Source of the DNA: Splendidivirga corallicola | Lineage (GTDB): Bacteria > Bacteroidota > Bacteroidia > Cytophagales > Cyclobacteriaceae | DNA length: 64,000 bases | Direction: 5' to 3' | NCBI GenBank assembly: GCA_030442035.1 | Contig: JAUJEA010000001.1 | Coordinates: 589,559 to 653,558, forward strand | Shown here: positions 33,106 to 42,043 of the stretch, piece by piece | Layout: the number at the start of each line of letters is the position of its first letter | Position numbering within the stretch: position 1 is the first letter of the stretch | The notes under the pieces: model-generated | The model's database searches: none | What the model saw: only the letters and a program-made list of their open reading frames with translations | Told to the model about the DNA's origin: nothing | Made by a program: the position numbers and the translations under genes

Positions 33106-35541
33106 GTGAATAAAATTAAAACGATAAGTTTAGTGATTCATAAAATTATTAATCTGGGAATGAACCGTGAGGTACCGGCTTATCTGAAGCGTCGAATTCA
33201 GCCAACCAACCTCATTGCATTCTTACTTACCTTTGTTGTTGCCATTCCCTTCACCATAATATCTTATTTATATCTTCCACTCATAACGGCATTTATTCCA
33301 GGATTTGGAGCGGCTATTTGTTCCACCGTCTTAGTCCTAAACCACTTTGGGTGGGTCTATTACTCAAGACTGATCATCGCTGTATTACCAATTCTGCTGG
33401 GAGCAAGCTACAATGTATTGCTTTGCGGACCCCAGGACGAACCCATAACCGGAGTTTTTTTATGTGAGCTTTCTTTTACTTTTATACCCCTGGTCATTAT
33501 GGATTTCAGGGAGAGAAAATTCCTTTTTTTCACCTTATTGATATCCGCCGCAGCGATTGTCTCTTTCCCTTTTACCAGAGACTGGCACACATTAGATGCC
33601 GACCTTACTATTCTTAGAAATAGCTGGTTCAGTGCAATCTCCTATATCATTCCGGTCATAGTGTCTTTCGGTTGCATGTATGGAATTCTAAGCATCAACT
33701 TAAAAGCCGAAAAACAATTGGAAAAATTCTTTTCACTTAATCGAGACCTGTTTGTTATTGGCAATTTTAAAGGTTATTTCACAAAGCTAAATCCAGCCTG
33801 GGAAAAGGTATTGGGATACACCACACATGAATTAACCCAGGAACGCTTTATTAAATTTGTTCACCCGGATGATAGGGAAGCCGCTGTGCAAAGGGCACCA
33901 GTCCTTTTAAGAGGTTCGGATGTCTCAAACTTCACCGTTCGATATCTTCATAAAGATGGCTCAAGTCGAAACATCCAATGGAATCTTATTCCAGATGTAG
34001 AAGAAGGATTAGTCTATGCTTCGGGGAGAGATATAACAGAGCAAATAAAAGCAGAAGAAAATATCAGGATCAGGGAAAGGGCTCTCTCAGCAATAGGAAC
34101 AGGGGTAGTAATTACCGACTATAACTTACCCGATAATCCTGTTATTTATTGTAATCCTGCTAACCAAGTAATTACAGGATATTCACCGGAAGAGATCATA
34201 GGAAAAAACCTAAGGTTTCTGCAAAATGAGGATCGTAATCAAAAGGCACTTGACAAACTGCGCGAAGCAATCAAGGAGAAAAAAGATTGCAAAGTATTAC
34301 TTAGAAATTACAAAAAAGATGGCACCTTCTTTTGGAATGAGTTAACCATATCACCTGTCTTTGACAGCAAAGGAAACACTACCCATTTTGTTGGTTTGCA
34401 AAACGACATCACCAAACAGGTCACTGCTCAGGAAGAGCTCAAAAGTTCCAGGGAACAACTCAAACAAAATACACAAAGGCTTAACATAGCCCTTCACAGT
34501 GGAGGAATAGGTATCTGGGAATGGGAAATCAATTCAAATAAGGTTTTCTGGTATGGCATCATGGATAAAATATTCGATTTTGATCCCAAGGATTTTGACA
34601 ATTCCTTCAACTCATTTATCGATAAAATTGATGAAGGTGATGTGGAAGAAGTTTTTGCTGCGATAGACAAGGCCGTCAATGAAACAGGGCAATTCGAATC
34701 GGAATATAGAGTGGTCTGGAATGACCAGAGTGTTCATCACATATTATCAAGAGGTTCGGTTGTCACAGACAAAGACGGAAAACCATTTAAGATGTTTGGA
34801 ACCTGCATAGATACCACACAAAAGGTTATCATGGAGGAAAAAATCAAGAAAACCAATGAGGAACTGAAAGACTTTGCTCATATAGTCTCTCATGATTTAA
34901 AGGCTCCGTTAAGGGCGATTAATTCTCTGGCTCAATGGATTGTCCAGGACTACAAGGATCGATTAGATGAAAATGGACAAAAGCAATTTGAACTGCTTAT
35001 TGGCCGAGTAAAAAAAATGGAACAGTTGATCGATGGTATCCTTCAATATTCAAGAGCTGGGCAGAGTAATGAAGAGCGGGAAAGTGTCAACCTGGATGAG
35101 TTATTGTTGGATGTTATAGATCTCATTTCACCACCAGAGCACATCAAAGTTGAAATAAAAGGAAGTTTACCAAGAATTTCTGCTGAGCGAACTCGTCTCC
35201 AACAGGTATTTCAGAACCTTATTAGTAATGCTATTAAATATAATGATAAGGAAGAGGGCAGAGTATGGATCAGCTGCGAAAACGTAAATAACTTCTGGCA
35301 ATTTGGGATTTCTGACAACGGACCAGGAATTGAGGAGAGCCACTTCGATAAAATTTTTCAAATCTTTCAAACACTACAATCCCAAAGTACTTATGAAAGT
35401 ACCGGTATTGGTCTCACCATTGTAAAAAAGACAGTGGAATTATATGGAGGCAAAATATGGCTTGAATCTGAAATAGGGAAAGGTACTACATTCTATTTTA
35501 CAATACCCATTCAGAATCAAGAGGAAGAGGTTTGTATTTAA
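33106..35541 (+). CDS. membrane sensor kinase with LOV-like PAS domain (811 aa)
   Basis: Five or six membrane helices (about 33-200) are followed by a PAS (about 205-315), a LOV-like PAS (about 325-437), a third PAS (about 455-575) and HisKA with H596 in VSHDLKAPLRA. The HATPase shows NLISNAIKYN, SDNGPGIEESHF and STGIGLTIVKKT. The LOV-like domain has GKNLRFLQ at 366-373, where photoactive LOV domains have a Cys in place of Leu369, and keeps the flavin-contact residues N401, N411 and Q432. The start is GTG at 33106 (weak GGAA upstream); ATG at 33160 (MNREVPAYL) is a good alternative. It leads into the FIST operon 12 bp downstream. Confidence 0.92.
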   Translation: MNKIKTISLVIHKIINLGMNREVPAYLKRRIQPTNLIAFLLTFVVAIPFTIISYLYLPLITAFIPGFGAAICSTVLVLNHFGWVYYSRLIIAVLPILLGASYNVLLCGPQDEPITGVFLCELSFTFIPLVIMDFRERKFLFFTLLISAAAIVSFPFTRDWHTLDADLTILRNSWFSAISYIIPVIVSFGCMYGILSINLKAEKQLEKFFSLNRDLFVIGNFKGYFTKLNPAWEKVLGYTTHELTQERFIKFVHPDDREAAVQRAPVLLRGSDVSNFTVRYLHKDGSSRNIQWNLIPDVEEGLVYASGRDITEQIKAEENIRIRERALSAIGTGVVITDYNLPDNPVIYCNPANQVITGYSPEEIIGKNLRFLQNEDRNQKALDKLREAIKEKKDCKVLLRNYKKDGTFFWNELTISPVFDSKGNTTHFVGLQNDITKQVTAQEELKSSREQLKQNTQRLNIALHSGGIGIWEWEINSNKVFWYGIMDKIFDFDPKDFDNSFNSFIDKIDEGDVEEVFAAIDKAVNETGQFESEYRVVWNDQSVHHILSRGSVVTDKDGKPFKMFGTCIDTTQKVIMEEKIKKTNEELKDFAHIVSHDLKAPLRAINSLAQWIVQDYKDRLDENGQKQFELLIGRVKKMEQLIDGILQYSRAGQSNEERESVNLDELLLDVIDLISPPEHIKVEIKGSLPRISAERTRLQQVFQNLISNAIKYNDKEEGRVWISCENVNNFWQFGISDNGPGIEESHFDKIFQIFQTLQSQSTYESTGIGLTIVKKTVELYGGKIWLESEIGKGTTFYFTIPIQNQEEEVCI

Positions 35542-35553
35542 CATCGAAAATCA

Positions 35554-36693
35554 ATGAAAACAGAACAAAGAAAATGGACGCATGCGGAGGGTTGGATCGC
35601 ACTATCTAATGATAATATATTAGATAAAACCGATTTAGTATTGGTTTTTGGAGCTAGAGAAATTGTGGAGAAACCCCAAAGGTTCAAAGAAATCAAGGGA
35701 TTTTATCCTGATGCAGACATTTTATTGAGTTCTACCTCCGGAGAAATTCTGGACACATTTGTTTATGATGAGTCTGTTGTTTTAACGGCCATATCCTTTG
35801 ATCATACGGCCATTCAAATTGCTGAAATGAATGTTTCCGAAGCTGAGGACAGCTTTAAGGCCGGCCATCAATTGGCTGGTAAACTCCAAAGAAATAAACT
35901 GGCGCATGTTTTTGTTATATCAGACGGACAGAAAGTCAATGGCAGCGAATTAGTGAAAGGATTAAACGAAGCCTTACCTATTTCTGTACCAATTACAGGT
36001 GGTTTGGCTGGTGACGCCGCTAATTTTCAGAAGACTGTTGTAGGTATAAACCAGGTGCCCACTGAAGGGACCATTGTTGCCATAGGTTTTTATGGAGATC
36101 GTTTAAAAGTTGGACATGGTTCTATGGGCGGATGGGATCCATTCGGACTTGAAAGGACTATTACCAAATCCGAACATAATGTTCTATATGAATTGGATGG
36201 TGAATCAGCACTGGATCTTTACAAAACATACCTGGGAGATCTTGCCAAAGAGCTCCCTGGATCTGCATTGCTTTTTCCTTTAAGTATCAAACTACCAGAC
36301 AACGAAAGTCCTGTAGTCCGAACAATTTTATCAATAGATGAAAACAGCAAAAGCATGACCTTTGCCGGTGATGTGCCCGAAGGTTGTCAAGTAAGGTTTA
36401 TGAAGGCCAATTTTGATCGATTGATATGCGGAGCTAAAGAGGCGGCAAACAACAGTTATAAATCCATTAATGCATTTGAACCGGAACTGGCTATTTTGAT
36501 TAGTTGTGTAGGGCGTAAGCTTGTTCTTAAACATCGTGTGGAAGAGGAAGTAGAGGGTGTCAGAGAGGTCCTAGGAAATAAAACTCATATTACCGGTTTT
36601 TACAGTTATGGTGAGATCTCACCATTTGTGCCGCAAACCAAATGTGAGCTTCATAACCAAACACTCACGATTACCACGTTATCGGAAGGATGA
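35554..36693 (+). CDS. FIST-domain sensory protein (379 aa)
   Basis: The protein shows a FIST_N domain (about 25-220; DLVLVFGAREIV, ILLSSTSGEILD, HVFVISDGQKVNGSELVKGL, ITGGLAGDAANF) and a FIST_C domain (about 225-365; LDLYKTYLGD, LAILISCVGRKLVL, ITGFYSYGEISP). FIST proteins are proposed small-ligand sensors of signal transduction and often neighbour kinases. This one has no kinase domain and no signal peptide, so it presumably works in the cytoplasm by passing a state to the next gene's kinase, whose start codon overlaps its stop (ATGA). Confidence 0.92.
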   Translation: MKTEQRKWTHAEGWIALSNDNILDKTDLVLVFGAREIVEKPQRFKEIKGFYPDADILLSSTSGEILDTFVYDESVVLTAISFDHTAIQIAEMNVSEAEDSFKAGHQLAGKLQRNKLAHVFVISDGQKVNGSELVKGLNEALPISVPITGGLAGDAANFQKTVVGINQVPTEGTIVAIGFYGDRLKVGHGSMGGWDPFGLERTITKSEHNVLYELDGESALDLYKTYLGDLAKELPGSALLFPLSIKLPDNESPVVRTILSIDENSKSMTFAGDVPEGCQVRFMKANFDRLICGAKEAANNSYKSINAFEPELAILISCVGRKLVLKHRVEEEVEGVREVLGNKTHITGFYSYGEISPFVPQTKCELHNQTLTITTLSEG

Positions 36694-38153
36694 AACAGTA
36701 TAACAAAATACTGCTAAGACAAATTAATAAAAAGCTCAATAAAGATTTTAATATCCCAAAGGAGATGGAGGGTTTATTGGATGAAATAAGTGACACCTAT
36801 GATAACTACGAAATGGACAGAGCCCTTCTCGAGCGCTCATTGGATCTGAGTTCTAATGAACTACTGGAAACCAACGAAGAACTCAAAAAGAAATACAAAA
36901 AGCAGGAGAATGTCTTAGATAAAATCAAGCAATCCATTTCTTCGATCAAAAAAGAAAATAATGACAAAGGCACTATTGAGGACAGTGATTTGCTTTCCAT
37001 AGTGGATGTGATGCAGGAACAGGTAAGACAAACCAAAGAAGCCGAACTAAAACTAAAACAGAATCATTCAAAACTAGAAGCGCTGATTGAAAATACAGAA
37101 GATATCATCTGGTCTGTAGATGATTATTTCAGGTTAAGCATATTCAATTCATTTTTTAAAGAGAGGATATCAAACGAATTTGGAAAATCTCCTGAAATAG
37201 GTATGAGAATAGAAGATTTTATGCCACCAAATCGGTGGGATCGTTGGAATGGTTTTTTTGAGCGGTCCATGCGGGGAGAACGTTTTTCCATCGAGGAAGA
37301 TTTTCAAAAAGGTGACGAAAAATATTATTTCGAAACTTTCTTTAATCCCATTAGGATCGATGATGCTATTACAGGTGTTTCTATTTTTAGCCGGAATATA
37401 ACTTTCAGAAAGGAATCCGAGCAAAAAAAATACGCCCTATTGCAGGATCTGACAAAGGCCAATGAGGAACTGGGCCAAATCGCACATATTGCAGCACATG
37501 ATCTTAAATCCCCTTTGAGATCAATAGGGTCAATTGCTTCCTGGATTAAGACGGATCATTTTCATTTCATCGATAAAACCGGCCGGGAACAGCTGGAAAT
37601 ACTTATTCAAAGAGTCAACAGGCTTTACAACCTTATCGATAGTATCTCACAATATATGAACCTCAGAAACTCCATCGAAAGCAGGGAGATTGTCAATTTA
37701 AATTCTCTCTTGGCAGATTTAATAAAAAAACTAAAAGTCCCCAATAACATTAAAGTTGAAATTAAAAACCCTTTACCAAAAATAGTGGCTGTGAGAAATC
37801 ATATATCCATATTATTCCATCATCTCATAAAAAACGCCATCACTTATATGGATAAACCCGAAGGTTTTATCCATATCGGGAACAAACGAACCGAAGGCGC
37901 ATGGGAGTTTTATGTTGAAGACAACGGACCGGGAATTGAATCTAAATATTTTACTAAGATCTTTAAGATCTTTCAAACACTTAAATCAAGAGATGAACAT
38001 GATGTTAATGGAATAGGTCTGGCCATTTCAAAGAAAATAGTTGAGTTAAATGGTGGTCAGATTCAGGTAAAGTCTGAACTTGGAAAAGGTACCACCTTTT
38101 ATTTTACCATACCATTTCAAACAATAACAGAAACCAAACAATTAACGATATGA
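36690..38153 (+). CDS. PAS sensor histidine kinase coupled to FIST protein (487 aa)
   Basis: An N-terminal coiled-coil (about 40-120) precedes one PAS domain (about 125-245; ALIENTEDIIWSVDDYFRLS, then FFNPIRIDDAITGVSIF). HisKA has H270 in IAAHDLKSPLRS, and the HATPase has DNGPGIESKYF and NGIGLAISKKI. It overlaps the FIST gene by 4 bp at its start and the receiver gene by 4 bp at its end, so the three are made together. The coiled-coil is a plausible place to bind the FIST protein. There is no membrane segment. Confidence 0.93.
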   Translation: MKQYNKILLRQINKKLNKDFNIPKEMEGLLDEISDTYDNYEMDRALLERSLDLSSNELLETNEELKKKYKKQENVLDKIKQSISSIKKENNDKGTIEDSDLLSIVDVMQEQVRQTKEAELKLKQNHSKLEALIENTEDIIWSVDDYFRLSIFNSFFKERISNEFGKSPEIGMRIEDFMPPNRWDRWNGFFERSMRGERFSIEEDFQKGDEKYYFETFFNPIRIDDAITGVSIFSRNITFRKESEQKKYALLQDLTKANEELGQIAHIAAHDLKSPLRSIGSIASWIKTDHFHFIDKTGREQLEILIQRVNRLYNLIDSISQYMNLRNSIESREIVNLNSLLADLIKKLKVPNNIKVEIKNPLPKIVAVRNHISILFHHLIKNAITYMDKPEGFIHIGNKRTEGAWEFYVEDNGPGIESKYFTKIFKIFQTLKSRDEHDVNGIGLAISKKIVELNGGQIQVKSELGKGTTFYFTIPFQTITETKQLTI

Positions 38154-38557
38154 CACTAAACAAACCAATTTTGCTGGTGGAAGATGATGTAGTTGATCAA
38201 ATGACGGTTACAAGATCTTTAAAAGAATTAAATGTTGCCAATGAACTCTATGTTGCCAACAATGGCGAAGAGGGTCTGGACGTTCTCAAGAGCAATAATG
38301 AAAAGCCTGGGCTTATACTTCTGGATCTTAACATGCCCAAAATGAATGGTATAGAATTTCTGCAGATAATAAAGACAGATGATAATTTTAAAATGATCCC
38401 CGTGGTTGTTCTGACCACCTCAAAACAGGAAAAAGACAAAGTAGAGAGTTTTAATTTAGGCATTGCGGGTTACATGGTGAAGCCGGTTGATTATGATCAA
38501 TTTCTGGATATCATGAAATCCATTCATCACTACTGGTCAACAAGTGAAACGCTATAA
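38150..38557 (+). CDS. single-domain response regulator (Rcp1-like, 135 aa)
   Basis: A stand-alone receiver: E11-D12-D13, D59 (LILLDLNMPKMNG), T89-T90 and K111 (MVKPVDYDQF). It has no output domain. The insertion pattern (FNLGIAGYMVKP) matches the Rcp1-type receivers that pair with phytochrome-like kinases. Start overlaps the kinase stop (ATGA), so it is the direct phosphate acceptor of that kinase. Signal must pass to another protein. Confidence 0.94.
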   Translation: MTLNKPILLVEDDVVDQMTVTRSLKELNVANELYVANNGEEGLDVLKSNNEKPGLILLDLNMPKMNGIEFLQIIKTDDNFKMIPVVVLTTSKQEKDKVESFNLGIAGYMVKPVDYDQFLDIMKSIHHYWSTSETL

Positions 38558-38760
38558 TAATTGATAATGAGTAATTAGTAATGAACAATAGACTTGTGAT
38601 TTACTTGAATAAGGGCATAACCTCTTGTTAAGAATATAGTAATCTGGTAATTGAATTTATCCTTAGCATTGGGAATACATCCAAAAAATAAAGTACGCGC
38701 TCTGGGCATTATTAATTAAGTTGCTTGGGCTCATGTAAACACTTCAACATTAAAAAACAT

Positions 38761-40710
38761 ATGAAACCAAAAATATTGCTGATAGAAGATGATGAAATTG
38801 ATCAAATGGCATTTGAAAGGTTTATCAAAAGGGAGCAGTTGAATTACGATTATAGTATTGCAGGTTCTACTTCGGAAGCTAAGGCGAAACTGGACAATGA
38901 CGAATTTGATGTGATCATCACCGATTACATGCTCGGGGACGGAAATGCCTTTGACATTTTGGATATAGCCGGAAGAACACCATTAATTTTCACCTCTGGT
39001 GTTGGGGATGAAGAGGTCATCGTACAGGCCATGAAAAGCGGAGCCTCCGATTACCTGATCAAAGACTCTGCACGGAACTATCTGAAGGTTTTACCATTGA
39101 CAATAGACAAGACCATCAGAAGAAGGGAAGCCGAGAAACGATTACAGACCGCCGAAGATGAAATCAAGAAACTCTCTATTGTAGCGAGTAAAACAAGCAA
39201 TGCCGTATTGATCTTTAATAAAGACCTTAAAATAGAATGGGTCAATGAAGCTTTTAGCATCATGACAGGTTATCGTTTATTAGATCTTAAAGGCACTTCC
39301 GGTGAGCTTTTAAGAAATGACAAAAAAAATTTGTTTGATGACGACAGGATCAAAAATGAGGTCTTGAATAAAAAGAGATCGCATACCTATGAAATGATCA
39401 ATTACACCAACGAAGGGGAAAAGTATTGGGTTCTTACGACACTTACACCGATTTTGGATATTTACGGAAAAATTGACAAGATCATCGCCATTGAGTCTGA
39501 TATTACAAAAACAAAACAGGCTGAGGAGGAAATGCGGGAGGCTAAGGAAAAGGCTGAAGAATCAAAAAGAGTGAAAGAAGAATTTTTGGCCAATATGAGC
39601 CATGAAATTCGGACTCCATTAAACGGAATTCAGGGTTTTACCGAGCTATTGCTTAAGAATGTAAAGAATGAAGATCACAGGCAATACCTTGAAGCCATTA
39701 AATTTTCATCTGATAATCTTTTATGCATCATTAACGATATTCTTGACTTTTCCAAAATTGAAGCAGGTAAACTGGAGCTGGAAGAAACACTCTTTTATTT
39801 GAGAGATCTTATTGAATCTATATTTAACTCCTTTATTTTCAAAGCCGAGGACAAAGGAATTGCCCTGGTAAAGGAAATTGAAAATAATGTTCCTGATTCA
39901 CTGATTGGTGATCCTGTTCGTATCAATCAGATTATTACGAACTTATTGAGCAATGCTATTAAATTCACAGAAAATGGCACAGTCACGTTAACTGTTTCAA
40001 TGGCCTCAAGAGATGGTAAGAAGGTAGAATTATTGATCGCTGTTACTGATACGGGAATTGGTATTCCTAAGGACAAGCTTGCCAAAATATTCGAGAGTTT
40101 TGCGCAAGCCACCTCCAGTACTACAAGAAAGTACGGAGGAACAGGCCTTGGTCTCTCTATTGTTAAGAGCCTGGTACAATTACATCAAGGAGATATCAGT
40201 GTAAAAAGTATTCCAAACAAGGAGACAACCTTTTCATTCAATATACATTTGGTTGAAGCACATAACAAAAAGATCTCTAAAAAGGAAAATGAAGAGATAT
40301 TGGATGTGGATATTTCGGGATTGAACATTCTTGTCGCCGAAGATTACCCAATGAATCAAATTCTTATTTCCGAAACATTAAATAATTGGAACCTCAATGT
40401 AGACATTGTTGAGAACGGTAAGTTGGCGGTTGAAAAATTGAGAGACAATGACTACGATATTGTTTTGATGGATGTAAACATGCCGGAGATGAGTGGATTT
40501 GAAGCAACAAAATTGATTCGAAGTTCTTTGGAGAAACCAAAAAGTACCACGCCGATCATTGCCATGACAGCAAGCGCCTTGAAGGGTGATCGTGAAAAAT
40601 GTTTATCTGCAGGGATGGACGATTATATTTCAAAACCTTTCGATCAAAATGAACTTTTCAGAAAACTTGTTCACTATTCTGGATCAAAGAAAATGCAGAC
40701 ACAAACCTAA
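38761..40710 (+). CDS. hybrid histidine kinase: receiver-PAS-HisKA-HATPase-receiver (649 aa)
   Basis: The frame extends to 38725, but the ATG at 38761 begins directly with the receiver fold (MKPKILLIEDDEIDQM), so I take it as the start. The first receiver has D55 (VIITDYMLGD) and K101. A PAS lies at about 135-250, HisKA has H281 (NMSHEIRTPLNG), and the HATPase has DTGIGIPKDKL and GGTGLGLSIVKSL. The final receiver has D571 (IVLMDVNMPEMSG) and SKPFDQ. Soluble. Two receivers allow input and output in a phosphorelay; no HPt protein is in the window. It is convergent with the degenerate receiver, overlapping it by 4 bp. Confidence 0.94.
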   Translation: MKPKILLIEDDEIDQMAFERFIKREQLNYDYSIAGSTSEAKAKLDNDEFDVIITDYMLGDGNAFDILDIAGRTPLIFTSGVGDEEVIVQAMKSGASDYLIKDSARNYLKVLPLTIDKTIRRREAEKRLQTAEDEIKKLSIVASKTSNAVLIFNKDLKIEWVNEAFSIMTGYRLLDLKGTSGELLRNDKKNLFDDDRIKNEVLNKKRSHTYEMINYTNEGEKYWVLTTLTPILDIYGKIDKIIAIESDITKTKQAEEEMREAKEKAEESKRVKEEFLANMSHEIRTPLNGIQGFTELLLKNVKNEDHRQYLEAIKFSSDNLLCIINDILDFSKIEAGKLELEETLFYLRDLIESIFNSFIFKAEDKGIALVKEIENNVPDSLIGDPVRINQIITNLLSNAIKFTENGTVTLTVSMASRDGKKVELLIAVTDTGIGIPKDKLAKIFESFAQATSSTTRKYGGTGLGLSIVKSLVQLHQGDISVKSIPNKETTFSFNIHLVEAHNKKISKKENEEILDVDISGLNILVAEDYPMNQILISETLNNWNLNVDIVENGKLAVEKLRDNDYDIVLMDVNMPEMSGFEATKLIRSSLEKPKSTTPIIAMTASALKGDREKCLSAGMDDYISKPFDQNELFRKLVHYSGSKKMQTQT

Positions 40711-41099
40711 TTATTTTTATTGGTTTCATCTTTGAAATTGGATATGGTCGTAATCACTCTCTGTATCTTACTAATCGCATCCGGTTGGATAATGACATGA
40801 TCAAATGTACCATGGTTTAGTAATTCAAGAATTTTTTGATCGTTCTCTTTAGCTCCCAGAAATATGATATGAACTTCAGGTGCTGAACTTCTCACCGATC
40901 TCAACATTTCCTGAGCCGTTTTTGAGCTCAATGAGCAATCACAGATGATTACGTCCGGCTTCTGGTCAATGCTGTCCATAAGTGCCGTCCTATTTTGGTA
41001 TAAAACCAATTTATGTCCCTTTTCCTTATTGAGTTGTTGAACCATATTTTCACGCAAGTTTGCATCCTCAGTGAAGATATGGATAGTTAGTTTCGCCAT
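40707..41099 (-). CDS. degenerate receiver-domain protein (130 aa)
   Basis: A receiver-like fold that keeps an acidic pair (FTEDANLRE) and the Asp at VIICDCSLSS. The usual Thr/Ser strand is IIFLGAKEN and the position of the conserved Lys is VIIQPDA, so two residues important for phosphorylation-driven switching are missing. The start at 41099 is preferred over 41147 because GAGAGG lies just before it and the protein begins at the first strand (MAKLTIHIFTED). It may act without phosphorylation, or as a phosphate sink. It is convergent with and adjacent to the hybrid kinase. Confidence 0.75.
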   Translation of the reverse strand: MAKLTIHIFTEDANLRENMVQQLNKEKGHKLVLYQNRTALMDSIDQKPDVIICDCSLSSKTAQEMLRSVRSSAPEVHIIFLGAKENDQKILELLNHGTFDHVIIQPDAISKIQRVITTISNFKDETNKNN

Positions 41100-41495
41100 A
41101 TTCCTCTCAATTTTTCTTGGAAGAATACCATTTGTATGCCAAATCACAAATAATTGAAAATCAACACTTTATTTTTCTCATTTTGGCAAGATTGTTTTAA
41201 CATAGGAAGAATTTCCCAATTAAAGAATTCTCAATTAATTTGAAATAACCATCTGATGACAAAAGTTATTGTTATATAACTATTAAAGTTAAACATGTCG
41301 TATGGATTGCATCCGGTTAATCCTATAAAAAGTAAAGATTGACAAACCATACCGAGAATAGTTGATCATTCCTATGTTACGCACATCCATCTGCAAATCC
41401 TTTTAACCTCAATAAACAATACAAATGAATGTAGTTAAACCCTATTGAGAACCGCTTGCCCTTTCAACATATCATGATCGTGATATGGTATTTAG

Positions 41496-41634
41496 GAATT
41501 AATGCTATTAAGATAGGCCTTCAGACATCAGGTCTTAGGTGTCAGTTAATTTTTTGGCACATTAAAAAAACATTAAGCTGAAACCTGATACCTGAAAGCT
41601 TTTTAGATATTTCCTTAATTAAATGACATTGATT
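41496..41634. mobile_element. MITE-like palindromic element, copy B
   Basis: The right end, read in reverse complement, matches the left inverted repeat of copy A at about 18 of 24 positions (AAATCAATG, TTTA, TTAAG). The left end is a poorer copy. The interior again has CAGGTCTTAGGTGTCAG facing CTGAAACCTGATACCTGAAAG. The gap 41100-42043 holds nothing else I can support besides this and the terminator. The minus-strand frame 41615-41857 partly overlaps the element and is not called. Confidence 0.45.
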
Positions 41635-41976
41635 TAGGAATATTAATAACTTGTACAGCATGAAAGACATTCAGATGTAGATTCTCCAATATTGAAAATC
41701 TAATGGTTTTCCATAACTCCAGATCTCTAAACATCGAAGTTAAACCAACGGAGATCTGGTCTATAAATTCATTGATAAAGTACCTGTCTTGTAAAAATTT
41801 TACCCAAAGGTCATGGAATTGAATCCACTTTAAACACGTTAAAACAGCGTAACACACGCCTTTTAGGAGACTTCATTTCATAACAGGTAAAATCAACTGA
41901 TCTTGTTTACCATGTACATACCATCATAATCAGGCATTCTTTGAAAAGAAGAATTAAGTGTTTTACCTAAATCCAT

Positions 41977-42010
41977 AAAAAAATTCCTTAAGGATCGCGC
42001 CTTAAGGAAT
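41977..42010 (-). terminator. strong intrinsic terminator of the polysaccharide/LruC locus
   Basis: A perfect 11-bp stem ATTCCTTAAGG (41983-41993) and CCTTAAGGAAT (42000-42010) with a 6-base loop. On the minus strand the stem is followed by the complement of seven A (41977-41983), i.e. a U-run. It lies 33 bp after the stop of the LruC gene at 42044. Confidence 0.85.
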
Positions 42011-42043
42011 CTTTCACTTACATTCAATCAATGATCATTTATA

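Noticed and set aside
41615-41857. 80-codon minus-strand frame beginning MCYAVLTCLKW
   Set aside because: It overlaps the MITE-like copy B, has no ribosome-binding site, and its Phe/Leu/Trp-rich composition fits AT-rich noncoding DNA.
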